From QHWK01 sp035315685 (GTDB taxonomy: Bacteria > Acidobacteriota > Vicinamibacteria > Vicinamibacterales > CAVVIG01), in the NCBI GenBank assembly GCA_035315685.1, contig DATFXR010000536.1, forward strand, positions 1 to 15,027: a stretch of 15,027 bases of DNA, given 5' to 3'. This document shows positions 7,031 to 13,062 of this stretch, piece after piece. The notes beneath the pieces were generated by a model. The model saw nothing but the letters and a program-made list of their open reading frames with translations. It was not told the origin of the DNA and searched no databases. The stretch's first letter is position 1. The number at the start of each line of letters is the position of its first letter. The translations under genes were made by a program, and so were the position numbers.

Positions 7031-7048
7031 GTCCGGCTAAAGCCGGAC
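7031..7048. repeat. REP-like perfect inverted repeat
   Basis: GTCCGGCT-AA-AGCCGGAC is a perfect 8-bp inverted repeat with 2 nt between. The same sequence, with flanking CACTAC, looks like a dispersed intergenic repeat I associate with acidobacterial genomes (from memory, not checked). It lies in the 123-nt gap between two minus-strand genes and could act as a transcript hairpin downstream of the CoA-transferase. Confidence 0.7.
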
Positions 7049-7083
7049 ACTACCTGCAAACGAAACGATTCCCAGTCCCGTAG

Positions 7084-7125
7084 CCCAGCCCCCAGCCCCT
7101 CAGCCCCCAGCCCCCAGCCCCTCAG
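7084..7125 (-). repeat. CAGCCCC-type short tandem repeat, G-quadruplex-capable on the minus strand
   Basis: Read on the minus strand this is a run of units GAGGGGCT / GGGGGCT, giving six successive runs of three or more G separated by CT or CTGA, then CTACGGGACTGGG beyond. The first unit contains the TGA stop (7124-7122) of the CoA-transferase, so the repeat begins inside the gene's end. The G-runs fit the usual G3+N1-7 quadruplex pattern in the mRNA 3' end and in the coding strand. Confidence 0.8.
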
Positions 7126-8300
7126 ATCACCCCATTGCGCCGAAAGGTGCTGACGTCGTCGGCGCTGAGTCCCGCGTCCTCGCGCAGCACGGCATCCGTA
7201 TGCTGACCGAGCGTCGGCGGCGCAGTTCGCACGCCGCCCGGCGTGTCCGACAGCTTCACGTTGACGCCGAGCGTCCGCAGCTGACCGATCGTCGCGTGCT
7301 CGACGCGCGCGATCATCTCGCGTGCCTCGAGCTGCGGGTCGTCGAAGAGCTCCTGCAGGTTCCGCACCGATCCGCACGGCACACCGGCCGCGGTGAGCTT
7401 CTCGATCCAGTACTGGCGCGGCTTGGCCCGCAGGCGATCGGCGACCAGCGGCCGCAGATCGTCGTACGTCGTCACGCGCTGCCGGTTGGTCGCGAATCGC
7501 GGATCGTCGGCCAGCCCGGCGACCGCGCAGAAACGCCGCCACTGATCGTCGTTGCCGACGGCGAGGACGAAGTCGCCATCCGATGCGGCGAACGTCTCGT
7601 ACGGCACGATGCTCGGATGCCGGTTGCCGAGCCGTGTCGGCACGCTGCCGCTGGCGAAGAAGTTGCCGGCCTGATAGGTGAGCAGCGCGGCCACCGCATC
7701 GAGCATCGCGACGTCCACTTCCTGCCCTTTGCCGCTCCGTTCGCGCGCCAGAAGCGCCATCGCGACACCGTACGCCGCGAACATCCCGGAGACGATGTCG
7801 GCAATCGCGACGCCGAGGCGATACGGCGGGCCGTCGGCCGATCCGGTGATGCTCATCAGGCCGCCTTCGCCCTGCATCACGGCGTCGTAGCCCGGCTCTC
7901 GGGCGCGCGGCCCAGTCTGTCCGAATCCCGATACCGAACAGTAGACCAGTCGCGGATGCCGGGGCGCGAGCGACTGGTAATCGAGCCCGAGCTTCCTGAG
8001 CGTACCGGGTCGGAAATTTTCGACGAGGACATCGGCCCGCGCGATCAACCGATCGAGCACCGCCCGGCCGTCCGGATGTTTGAAGTCGAGCGTGACGCTT
8101 TCCTTGTTGCGGTTGATGCTGAGAAAGTAGGCGCTCTCACCCTCGAGAAACGGCGGGCCCCACGCCCGCGTGTCATCCCCCTTCTTCGGCTGTTCGATCT
8201 TGAGGACGCGCGCGCCCATGTCGGCGAGCAGCATCGTGCAGTACGGGCCCGACAGTACGCGCGTCAGGTCGAGAACCAGGACTCCGTCGAGTGGCGCCAT
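7122..8300 (-). CDS. Class III CoA-transferase (CaiB/BaiF family)
   Basis: 392 residues, normal length for the family. Moves CoA between an acyl-CoA and a free acid in the cytoplasm. Seen: opening GVLVLDLTRVLSGPYCTMLLADMGARVLKIEQP (6-38), GDDTRAWGPP (41-50), NRNKESVTLD (63-72), DVLVENFRPGTLRKLGL (90-106), and GYDAVMQGEGGLMSITG (137-153), in which Asp139 matches the catalytic aspartate of formyl-CoA transferase. Further: GKGQEVDVAMLDA, and GVPCGSVRNLQELFDDPQLEAREM near the end. The substrate cannot be read from the sequence. It is transcribed alone, divergent from the glutaredoxin with only 9 nt between start codons; a GATAAT on its strand (8318-8313) is a candidate -10 12 nt before ATG. The stop lies in the G-rich repeat. 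Confidence 0.92.
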   Translation of the reverse strand: MAPLDGVLVLDLTRVLSGPYCTMLLADMGARVLKIEQPKKGDDTRAWGPPFLEGESAYFLSINRNKESVTLDFKHPDGRAVLDRLIARADVLVENFRPGTLRKLGLDYQSLAPRHPRLVYCSVSGFGQTGPRAREPGYDAVMQGEGGLMSITGSADGPPYRLGVAIADIVSGMFAAYGVAMALLARERSGKGQEVDVAMLDAVAALLTYQAGNFFASGSVPTRLGNRHPSIVPYETFAASDGDFVLAVGNDDQWRRFCAVAGLADDPRFATNRQRVTTYDDLRPLVADRLRAKPRQYWIEKLTAAGVPCGSVRNLQELFDDPQLEAREMIARVEHATIGQLRTLGVNVKLSDTPGGVRTAPPTLGQHTDAVLREDAGLSADDVSTFRRNGVI

Positions 8301-8318
8301 AATGAACCAATGATTATC
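8298..8318. promoter_or_regulatory. Overlapping divergent -10 elements for the CoA-transferase and the glutaredoxin
   Basis: Plus strand: CATAAT (8298-8303, 5 of 6 to TATAAT) is followed by exactly 6 nt and ATG 8310, which suggests a leaderless glutaredoxin mRNA; the hexamer overlaps the CoA-transferase start codon. Minus strand: GATAAT (8318-8313, 5 of 6) lies 12 nt before ATG 8300 and inside the glutaredoxin reading. No clear -35 is visible. Predicted only. Confidence 0.4.
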
Positions 8319-8549
8319 GTCTATGCGGGGAGCGCCTGACGCAGCTGCGATCAGGTGAAAGAGTTTCTTTCACGAGCCGGCGTGCCGTTCACGGCGCACA
8401 ATGTCGACGAAGACGAGCGCGCGTACGACGAGCTCATCGCGCGCGGCTGGCGCACGATTCCCGTGACGTTCATCGGCGATCGCGTCGTGAAGGGCTACGA
8501 CGCCGACGCCCTGACGTCCGCTCTCGCCGCCTGGCGCGAGCGATCGTAA
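8310..8549 (+). CDS. Glutaredoxin/NrdH-like protein with in-frame TGA at the active site (candidate selenoprotein)
   Basis: Read from ATG 8310 through TGA 8337-8339 to TAA 8547, this is a 79-residue thiol-disulfide protein with the whole small-glutaredoxin layout. Residues 1-9 are the first strand MIIVYAGSA, residue 10 is the TGA, then RSC gives U10-R-S-C13 where family members have C-x-x-C. The helix DQVKEFLSRAGVPF follows, then NVDEDERAYDELIARG, the cis-proline motif TIPVT (Pro51), and GDRVVKGYDAD (58-66), the GFD/GYD signature. If translation began at the GTG 8355 after the TGA, the protein would lack the first strand and both active-site positions. A SECIS-like hairpin follows the TGA. 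Read as selenocysteine it would be a glutathione- or thioredoxin reductase-linked redox protein. Alternative: a point-mutated pseudogene. Its 3' end overlaps the opposite homoserine dehydrogenase by 80 nt. Confidence 0.8.
8355..8373 (+). promoter_or_regulatory. Candidate bacterial SECIS hairpin
   Basis: GTGAAAG (8355-8361) and CTTTCAC (8367-8373) form a perfect 7-bp stem around loop AGTTT (8362-8366). The loop begins 22 nt after the UGA at 8337-8339 and has G as its second base. As I recall the bacterial SECIS model, the loop should start about 16-37 nt after UGA and have G in one of its first two positions; both hold. A bulged U as in E. coli fdhF is not seen. The segment also encodes VKEFLSR of the protein. 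Confidence 0.6.
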
Positions 8550-9528
8550 TCAGGTCCGACAGCAGGCCGTAGGCGGTATGCGTGAGGGTTCCGCCTCGCT
8601 GCACGATCGCGATCTCGTCGAGCAGATCGGTCTGCAGCAGGAGTGCGTTCTGCTGTCCCTCCACACTCGCCAGCGGATCGTCCGCGGGGAGCGCCTCGGG
8701 TGCGACCCGCGCGGCGACGCCGCGGCTCCGCTCGAATTCGGCACGGACGACGAGCTTCAGCCGGCGTCCCGACGCTGCGGCTGCGAGCGCGGCGGCGCCG
8801 GTCGCCGGCGAAATCCCTTCGCGGGTGACGTCGTGAGGCGTGATCCGCGCGTCCATCAGCACGTTCGCGAGCGCCGCAGTCTTGGCCGCGGCATCCCAGC
8901 CGTCGACATCCAGCGATGCATCGGCCTCGGCGATGCCGCGCGCCTGCATCTCGGCCAGCGCGGCGTCGAACCGCTGCCCCCGTTCCATCGCCGTCAGGAT
9001 GTAGTTCGTCGTGCTGTTGACGATGCCGCGAAAGCCGGTGACCGAGACGATGGGCAACGTCTCGCGAACCAGATTGAAGATCGGCACGCCGTCCATGACG
9101 GCGCTCTCGAACAGGAAGCGCCGTCCGGCGCGATCGGCGGCTCGCGCCAACCGCCGGTACGCGAACGCCGCCGGACCTTTGTTCGCCGTGATGACGTGCG
9201 CGCCGCCGGCCAGCGCCGCGCGGACATGATCGATCGCCGGCTGCCCCCGCTGCACATCGAGCGTGGTCGTTTCGACGACGACCAGGCTGGCGTCGCGCGC
9301 GGCCCGGCGATCGCGCCTGCAGGCCTCGCGGATGAACTCGAGCGCGGTGGTCGCGCGCGTTCGGCCGAACTCCGCCCGGAGATAGCGGGGCCCGTCGCGG
9401 CGCGTGGCGATGCCGATCACGGTCGGCAGGACACCGAACTCGCACCGCCATTCGTCGGCCCTCTCTTCGATCAGGGAGACCAAGCGCTTCGCGACGTTGC
9501 CGTAGCCGACCAGCACTAAATCGAACAC
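8470..9528 (-). CDS. hom: Homoserine dehydrogenase-like NAD(P)-dependent oxidoreductase
   Basis: 352 residues. Reduces aspartate semialdehyde to homoserine, feeding threonine, methionine and isoleucine synthesis, if family function holds. Seen: Rossmann motif LVGYGNVAKRL (6-16), VVVETTT (83-89), HVITANKGP (111-119) with Lys117, the substrate region ESAVMDGVPIFNL (141-153), GIVNSTTNYILT (168-179), and EADASLDVDGWDAAAK (201-216) with catalytic-type Asp212 and Lys216. There is no C-terminal ACT domain, so no threonine feedback site is visible. GTG 9528 overlaps the aminotransferase stop by 13 nt, showing coupling. The end is odd: conserved sequence stops at about HTAYGLLSDLITIAR, and the last 25 or so residues (RRRERTSGRRRRSPSRRDRR) are Arg-rich and antisense to the glutaredoxin gene. 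Confidence 0.85.
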   Translation of the reverse strand: MFDLVLVGYGNVAKRLVSLIEERADEWRCEFGVLPTVIGIATRRDGPRYLRAEFGRTRATTALEFIREACRRDRRAARDASLVVVETTTLDVQRGQPAIDHVRAALAGGAHVITANKGPAAFAYRRLARAADRAGRRFLFESAVMDGVPIFNLVRETLPIVSVTGFRGIVNSTTNYILTAMERGQRFDAALAEMQARGIAEADASLDVDGWDAAAKTAALANVLMDARITPHDVTREGISPATGAAALAAAASGRRLKLVVRAEFERSRGVAARVAPEALPADDPLASVEGQQNALLLQTDLLDEIAIVQRGGTLTHTAYGLLSDLITIARARRRERTSGRRRRSPSRRDRR

Positions 9529-10631
9529 AGCAGCTCGTGGACGCGCGTCAGGCCTGCACGAAGGTACTCGGGCGCCTCGCCGAATCCGAGGCGGAGGTAA
9601 CGGTCCATGCCGAAGTGGTCGCCGGGCACAACCAGTACGCCCTTGTCGATCCGCAGCCGGCTGACGAACTCGGTCGAGCTCATGGGATGCTGGTAGCGAA
9701 CGTACACGATCGCGCCGGCGTCAGGTGGCGCATAACTGAACCAGCCCGGTTGCGCATCGAGCCACTCGGCAATCACCGGAAAATTGCGATTCAGGATCGC
9801 CCGCGTTCGCGCGAGGATTCGCGCCCGTGTCGTCGGTTCCAGCACGTGCCGAGCCAGCGCGTCGCTGAGGGTGGCGGGCGCGATCGTCGTGTAGTCGCGG
9901 TACGACCAGAGCGAGGCGATCGTCGCGGGCGGGCCGACGACCCATCCGACCCGCAGTCCGGGCAGTCCGTACGCTTTCGACAGGCCGCTGGTGATCAGCA
10001 CCCGCTCCGCCCGTCCCCACATCGAACCGGTCTCGCGTCCGTCGCGCTCGGCGCCCCGATAGATCTCGTCGGACAGGATCCACGCGCCGTGGCGCGACGC
10101 CGCTGTGGCAATCCGATCCAGATCGGCGGCCTCGAATCGCGCGCCGGTCGGATTGTTGGGATTGCAGACGATGAGCAGCTTCGTTCGCGGTGTCACGAGC
10201 CGGTCGAGCGCATCGAGGTCGAGCTTCCAGCGCGCTCCGTCATGCCGCAGCGGCCACTCGCGGACGCTGCCGCCGAAGGCGCGCGCCAGTCCCCAGGTCT
10301 GCATGTAATTCGGGACCATCATCACGACCTCGTCGCCCGGCTCGACGAGATTCCAGGTGGTGATGTAATTCGCTTCGGAGCCGCCGGTGGTCACCTGGAT
10401 GTGCTCGCGCGTGGCGCCCGGATAAAGTGCCGCGATGGCATCACGAAGCGCAGGTGTCCCGTTGGACTGCGTATAGCGCAATTCTTCGTCGAGCAGCGCG
10501 CTGCGTGCCGATGGATCGAGTACGAGCTCAGCAAGCGTGAGCGGCTGCACGCCGCTCTCCGACAGGTTGAAGTCGACCGTGTGCTCGTAGGTCGACTGCC
10601 ACCGTTCCAAAGCGAACGTTTCAAGCTTCAT
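9516..10631 (-). CDS. PLP-dependent class I/II aminotransferase
   Basis: 371 residues from ATG 10631; a longer frame to 10733 adds a low-quality Arg-rich stretch and crosses the promoter region, so I reject it. Fold type I aminotransferase motifs: NLSESGVQPLTLAELV (22-37), RYTQSNGTPALRDAIAALY (52-70), GGSEANY (83-89), CNPNNPTG (156-163), DEIYRG with Asp188 and Tyr191, SGLSKAYGLPGLRVGW with Schiff-base Lys219, and a C-terminal VPGDHFGMDRYLRLGFG carrying the substrate-binding Arg. The ERW...N.SESGV.P.TL.EL opening recalls a subgroup that includes capreomycidine synthase-like enzymes (from memory), so an amino-acid substrate other than aspartate is possible. It heads a two-gene operon with the homoserine dehydrogenase-like protein. 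TAGAGT 7 nt before the ATG is a weak -10. Confidence 0.88.
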   Translation of the reverse strand: MKLETFALERWQSTYEHTVDFNLSESGVQPLTLAELVLDPSARSALLDEELRYTQSNGTPALRDAIAALYPGATREHIQVTTGGSEANYITTWNLVEPGDEVVMMVPNYMQTWGLARAFGGSVREWPLRHDGARWKLDLDALDRLVTPRTKLLIVCNPNNPTGARFEAADLDRIATAASRHGAWILSDEIYRGAERDGRETGSMWGRAERVLITSGLSKAYGLPGLRVGWVVGPPATIASLWSYRDYTTIAPATLSDALARHVLEPTTRARILARTRAILNRNFPVIAEWLDAQPGWFSYAPPDAGAIVYVRYQHPMSSTEFVSRLRIDKGVLVVPGDHFGMDRYLRLGFGEAPEYLRAGLTRVHELLCSI

Positions 10632-10638
10632 GCGCGTC

Positions 10639-10688
10639 ACTCTACACGCCTTTGCGCGTCGGGGGCCGGTGGACTCCTGGACTATACT
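10639..10688. promoter_or_regulatory. Divergent promoter region, aminotransferase / SUMF1-domain gene
   Basis: Only 71 nt separate the two start codons. Plus strand: TATACT (10683-10688, 5 of 6) lies 14 nt before ATG 10703, so the leader would be about 8 nt and without Shine-Dalgarno. Minus strand: TAGAGT (10644-10639, 4 of 6) lies 7 nt before ATG 10631, again near-leaderless. No good -35 is seen in either direction. Confidence 0.35.
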
Positions 10689-10702
10689 TTCCCTTCCGCG
10701 CG

Positions 10703-11491
10703 ATGAGCATTCCGGCTCTGCCGAACCTCGCACGCATTCCTGCCGGAGACTTTCTGATGGGCGCCGCCGATGCCGATGACGACGAACGGCCTGTGCACCG
10801 CGTCTTCGTCAGCGAGTTCTTCATCGGGCGCTTTCCGGTGACGCACGACGAATATGCGCGCTTCGTGCGCACCGCCGGCCATGCCGCGCCGTCGATTCGC
10901 AACCTCCCGCTCATCACCGTCGGTGGACGCGATGAAGTCTTTCGCGAGCTCGCGCTGCCGTACACCTGGGAACAGGATCAGCCCCCGGCCGGCCACGGAA
11001 GCCACCCGGTCGTCCTGATCACGTACGACGATGCCACCGCCTACTGCGCGTGGCTCGGCGCGGAACTCCGGCGCGACGTCCGGCTGCCGACCGAAGCCGA
11101 GTGGGAGCGTGCCGCCCGGGGCGGCGTCGACGGCTACCGGTATCCGTGGGGCAACGATATCGATCCGTCGCGCGCCAATTACCTCACCGATCCGGCGGTC
11201 AAACGCCAGCGCGGCACCAGGCCGACCGGAACGTATCCGCCGAACCCGTTCGGCCTGTACGATGTGTGCGGGAACGCATGGGAATGGGTATCCGACTGGT
11301 ATGGTCCCGACTACTACGGCAGCGGCGAGACCCGCGATCCGCGTGGACCAGGTTCCGGCGCACTGCGGATCGTTCGCGGTGGTTCGTGGGTGAATGACGA
11401 TGTCAGGATGCTGAGGTGCGCCTACCGCCACAAGGTTCCGCCGGATACGTACGCGTACAGCATAGGATTCAGGATCGTATGTCCACTGTAA
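10703..11491 (+). CDS. SUMF1 / formylglycine-generating-enzyme-like domain protein
   Basis: 262 residues from ATG 10703 (a TTG 17 codons upstream is in frame but lies in the promoter region). The whole protein is one SUMF1 domain: IPAGDFLMGAADADDDERPVHRV (12-34), EFFIGRFPVTHDEYARFV (38-55), HPVVLITYDDATAYCAWLG (101-119), RLPTEAEWERAARGG (127-141), YPWGN (147-151), FGLYDVCGNAWEWVSDWYG (183-201), RIVRGGSWVND (222-232), and YSIGFRIVCPL at the end. True sulfatase-activating enzymes carry a Cys pair near the C-terminus; here only Cys239 (MLRCAYRHKVPP) is in that area, so the copper-dependent FGE reaction is doubtful. No sulfatase gene is nearby and no signal peptide is seen. It overlaps the next gene. 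Confidence 0.9.
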   Translation: MSIPALPNLARIPAGDFLMGAADADDDERPVHRVFVSEFFIGRFPVTHDEYARFVRTAGHAAPSIRNLPLITVGGRDEVFRELALPYTWEQDQPPAGHGSHPVVLITYDDATAYCAWLGAELRRDVRLPTEAEWERAARGGVDGYRYPWGNDIDPSRANYLTDPAVKRQRGTRPTGTYPPNPFGLYDVCGNAWEWVSDWYGPDYYGSGETRDPRGPGSGALRIVRGGSWVNDDVRMLRCAYRHKVPPDTYAYSIGFRIVCPL

Positions 11492-12168
11492 TGCTCGCGA
11501 TTCTGTTGCTCGCGCTTCCGCAGGCTGCGGCACAGGAGGCGCTGAACGTCGTCGTGACGACTGGTGAGGCGGTCGTGCAGCGCGCGCCCGACCGCGCGTT
11601 CGTGACCATCGCGTCGGAAGCGCGGGCGAAGACCTCGCGCGAGGCGACGCGGCTGAATGCGGAGGCGATGGCGGCCGTCCAGCAGCGGCTCACCCAGGCC
11701 GGCATCGCCCGCGATGCCATCCGCACGCTCGGCGTCGATCTGCAGCAGGAATTCGATTTCCCGCAGGGGCGGCGCGTGCCGCGCGAGTACGTCGCGCGCA
11801 ACACGATCGAGGTCCGGATCGACGACCTCGCGCGTGTGGGCGACGTGCTGGACGTCGCCGTGCAGGCCGGCGCGACCGCCACCAGCAACGTGCGGTTCGA
11901 CCTCCGCGACCGCAGCGGCGCCGAGCGCGAGGCGCTGCGTCTCGCCGTCGCCGACGCGCGTGCGCGCGCTGACGCGGCCGTCGCCGGCGCCGGCCGATCG
12001 ATCGATCGCATCGTGAAGATCGAAGACGCCCGCGAGAGCAACGTGATCGTCCCGCGGCCGATGGTCGCCGGCTTCGCGAAGGCCGAGGCGGCGGCGGCGC
12101 CCACGCCGGTCGAAGCCGGGATGATCGAAATCCGGGCGCGGGTCACGCTGACCGCAGCGATGAAATGA
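11479..12168 (+). CDS. Periplasmic SIMPL-domain protein (DUF541 family)
   Basis: 229 residues. Signal peptide MSTVMLAILLLALPQAAA, cut before QEALN. The mature protein is a SIMPL/BP26-like domain: VVVTTGEAVVQRAPDRAFVTIASEARAKT (24-52), a helix rich in Ala (EATRLNAEAMAAVQQRLTQAGI), RTLGVDLQQEF, then YVARNTIEVRIDDLARVGDVLDVAVQAGATATSNVRFDLRD, a helical stretch with ALRLAVADARARADAAVAGAG, and final strands EAGMIEIRARVTLTAAMK. Family members are secreted and often form oligomeric rings; a biochemical role is not established. Two start choices exist: ATG 11479 with AGGA 4 nt upstream, and ATG 11491, which overlaps the previous TAA as TAATG. I prefer 11479 for its Shine-Dalgarno and fuller signal peptide. 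Its TGA overlaps the next ATG (ATGA). Confidence 0.88.
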   Translation: MSTVMLAILLLALPQAAAQEALNVVVTTGEAVVQRAPDRAFVTIASEARAKTSREATRLNAEAMAAVQQRLTQAGIARDAIRTLGVDLQQEFDFPQGRRVPREYVARNTIEVRIDDLARVGDVLDVAVQAGATATSNVRFDLRDRSGAEREALRLAVADARARADAAVAGAGRSIDRIVKIEDARESNVIVPRPMVAGFAKAEAAAAPTPVEAGMIEIRARVTLTAAMK

Positions 12169-12908
12169 GCCGCCTTCGCCCGCGAGAAGCGGTCACACGC
12201 TTCGGCGCCACGGACGCTCCGGCAGCCTCCGTGGCGCCGGTTTCGTTGTCGCCTGAGCGATACGAGCAGGCGCGTCGGGCGCTGATGCGGCGCGATCCGG
12301 TGCTCGGCGCGGCGATCAAGGCGATTGGTCCGTGCGGCATGGCCGATCGCCAACGCAAGGATCATCTGAGCGCCCTCGTCGGCGCGATCGTCAGCCAGCA
12401 GTTGTCCACCAAGGCCGCCTCGACCATCTTCGGCCGCTTCGTCGCCCTGTTCCCCGGCAACCACATCACCGACGCCGCCGCGATCGCCGTGCTGACCGAC
12501 GCGCAACTGCGCGCCGTCGGACTGAGCGGCCAGAAGGTGAGTTACCTCCGTGATCTGTCCGCGCGAATTCTCGACGGACGGCTCAATCTCGACGAGCTCG
12601 ACATCCTGCCAGACGAGGCGGTGATCGAGCGGCTCACCGCCGTGAAGGGCTTCGGCCGCTGGACGTCGGAGATGTTCCTGATGTTCCGCCTGCATCGGCC
12701 CGACGTGCTGCCCGTCGGCGATCTCGGGATCGTGAACGCGATTCAGCGTCTCTACAAGCTGCGCAAGCGGCCGGACGCGAAGCGCATTCTGAAGCTGGGC
12801 GAAGCGTGGCGTCCGTACCGGTCGGTTGCGTCCTGGTATCTGTGGCAGACACTTCGCAACCCCCCGCTCACGAGCGAACGTCCTCGAGCAAAACCAAGCA
12901 CGACGTAA
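12165..12908 (+). CDS. alkA: DNA-3-methyladenine glycosylase II (AlkA type, HhH-GPD)
   Basis: 247 residues. Removes alkylated purines from DNA as the first step of base excision repair. Seen: ALVGAIVSQQLSTKAASTIFGRF (70-92), the family's QQLS helix; DAQLRAVGLSGQKVSYLRDLSARI (112-135); helix-hairpin-helix LTAVKGFGRWTSEMFLMF (157-174); and PVGDLGI (183-189), where Asp186 matches the catalytic Asp of AlkA. The AlkA N-terminal TBP-like domain is absent; this is the short form common in many bacteria. Residues 1-25 are a low-complexity leader. ATG 12165 overlaps the SIMPL stop by 4 nt, so it is cotranscribed with the SUMF1 and SIMPL genes; no functional link is obvious. No adaptive-response (Ada) box can be claimed. 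Confidence 0.92.
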   Translation: MSRLRPREAVTRFGATDAPAASVAPVSLSPERYEQARRALMRRDPVLGAAIKAIGPCGMADRQRKDHLSALVGAIVSQQLSTKAASTIFGRFVALFPGNHITDAAAIAVLTDAQLRAVGLSGQKVSYLRDLSARILDGRLNLDELDILPDEAVIERLTAVKGFGRWTSEMFLMFRLHRPDVLPVGDLGIVNAIQRLYKLRKRPDAKRILKLGEAWRPYRSVASWYLWQTLRNPPLTSERPRAKPSTT

Positions 12909-13062
12909 ACGGCAGCGCTGCGGTTACCGGCTTCGAAAGCTGCAGAGCACCTTTCGTAACTCTTCACGCTGAGCTCGTGCGCGATCGACGCGACGGCGCG
13001 GCCGGAATCGGGTGGCGCAGACCGGGCAGCGACTTTGCGGGCGCCCCGTGCCGGAGGTCGTC
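12909..13062. other. 154-nt gap, no gene seen
   Basis: Between the glycosylase stop and the cupredoxin start. A weak stem CGAAAG (12934-12939) / CTTTCG (12951-12956) with an 11-nt loop could end or stabilise the upstream transcript, but it lacks a T run. A strong GGAGG (13053-13057) is the Shine-Dalgarno of the next gene. No clear promoter was found, although the cupredoxin must have one if the stem stops transcription. Confidence 0.5.

Noticed and set aside
7200..8339. A 379-codon plus-strand frame opposite the CoA-transferase that ends in MIIVYAGSA and the TGA
   Set aside because: All but the last nine codons are antisense shadow of a well-supported gene. The end is kept only as the start of the glutaredoxin.
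8381..8400. Second hairpin GTGCCG-TTCA-CGGCGCAC in the glutaredoxin gene as SECIS
   Set aside because: It starts more than 40 nt after the TGA, too far for a bacterial SECIS, and its stem needs a bulge.
8355..8549. A short 64-residue glutaredoxin starting at GTG 8355
   Set aside because: It would lack the first strand and the whole active site, and the GTG is Val of the conserved helix; the upstream ATG with TGA read-through explains the sequence better.
9537..10706. A 389-codon plus-strand frame opposite the aminotransferase
   Set aside because: Composition is Arg/His-rich shadow sequence and the opposite strand has a complete set of aminotransferase motifs.
10703..11491. Calling the SUMF1 protein a true sulfatase-activating formylglycine-generating enzyme
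   Set aside because: The C-terminal cysteine pair is not visible and no sulfatase is nearby.
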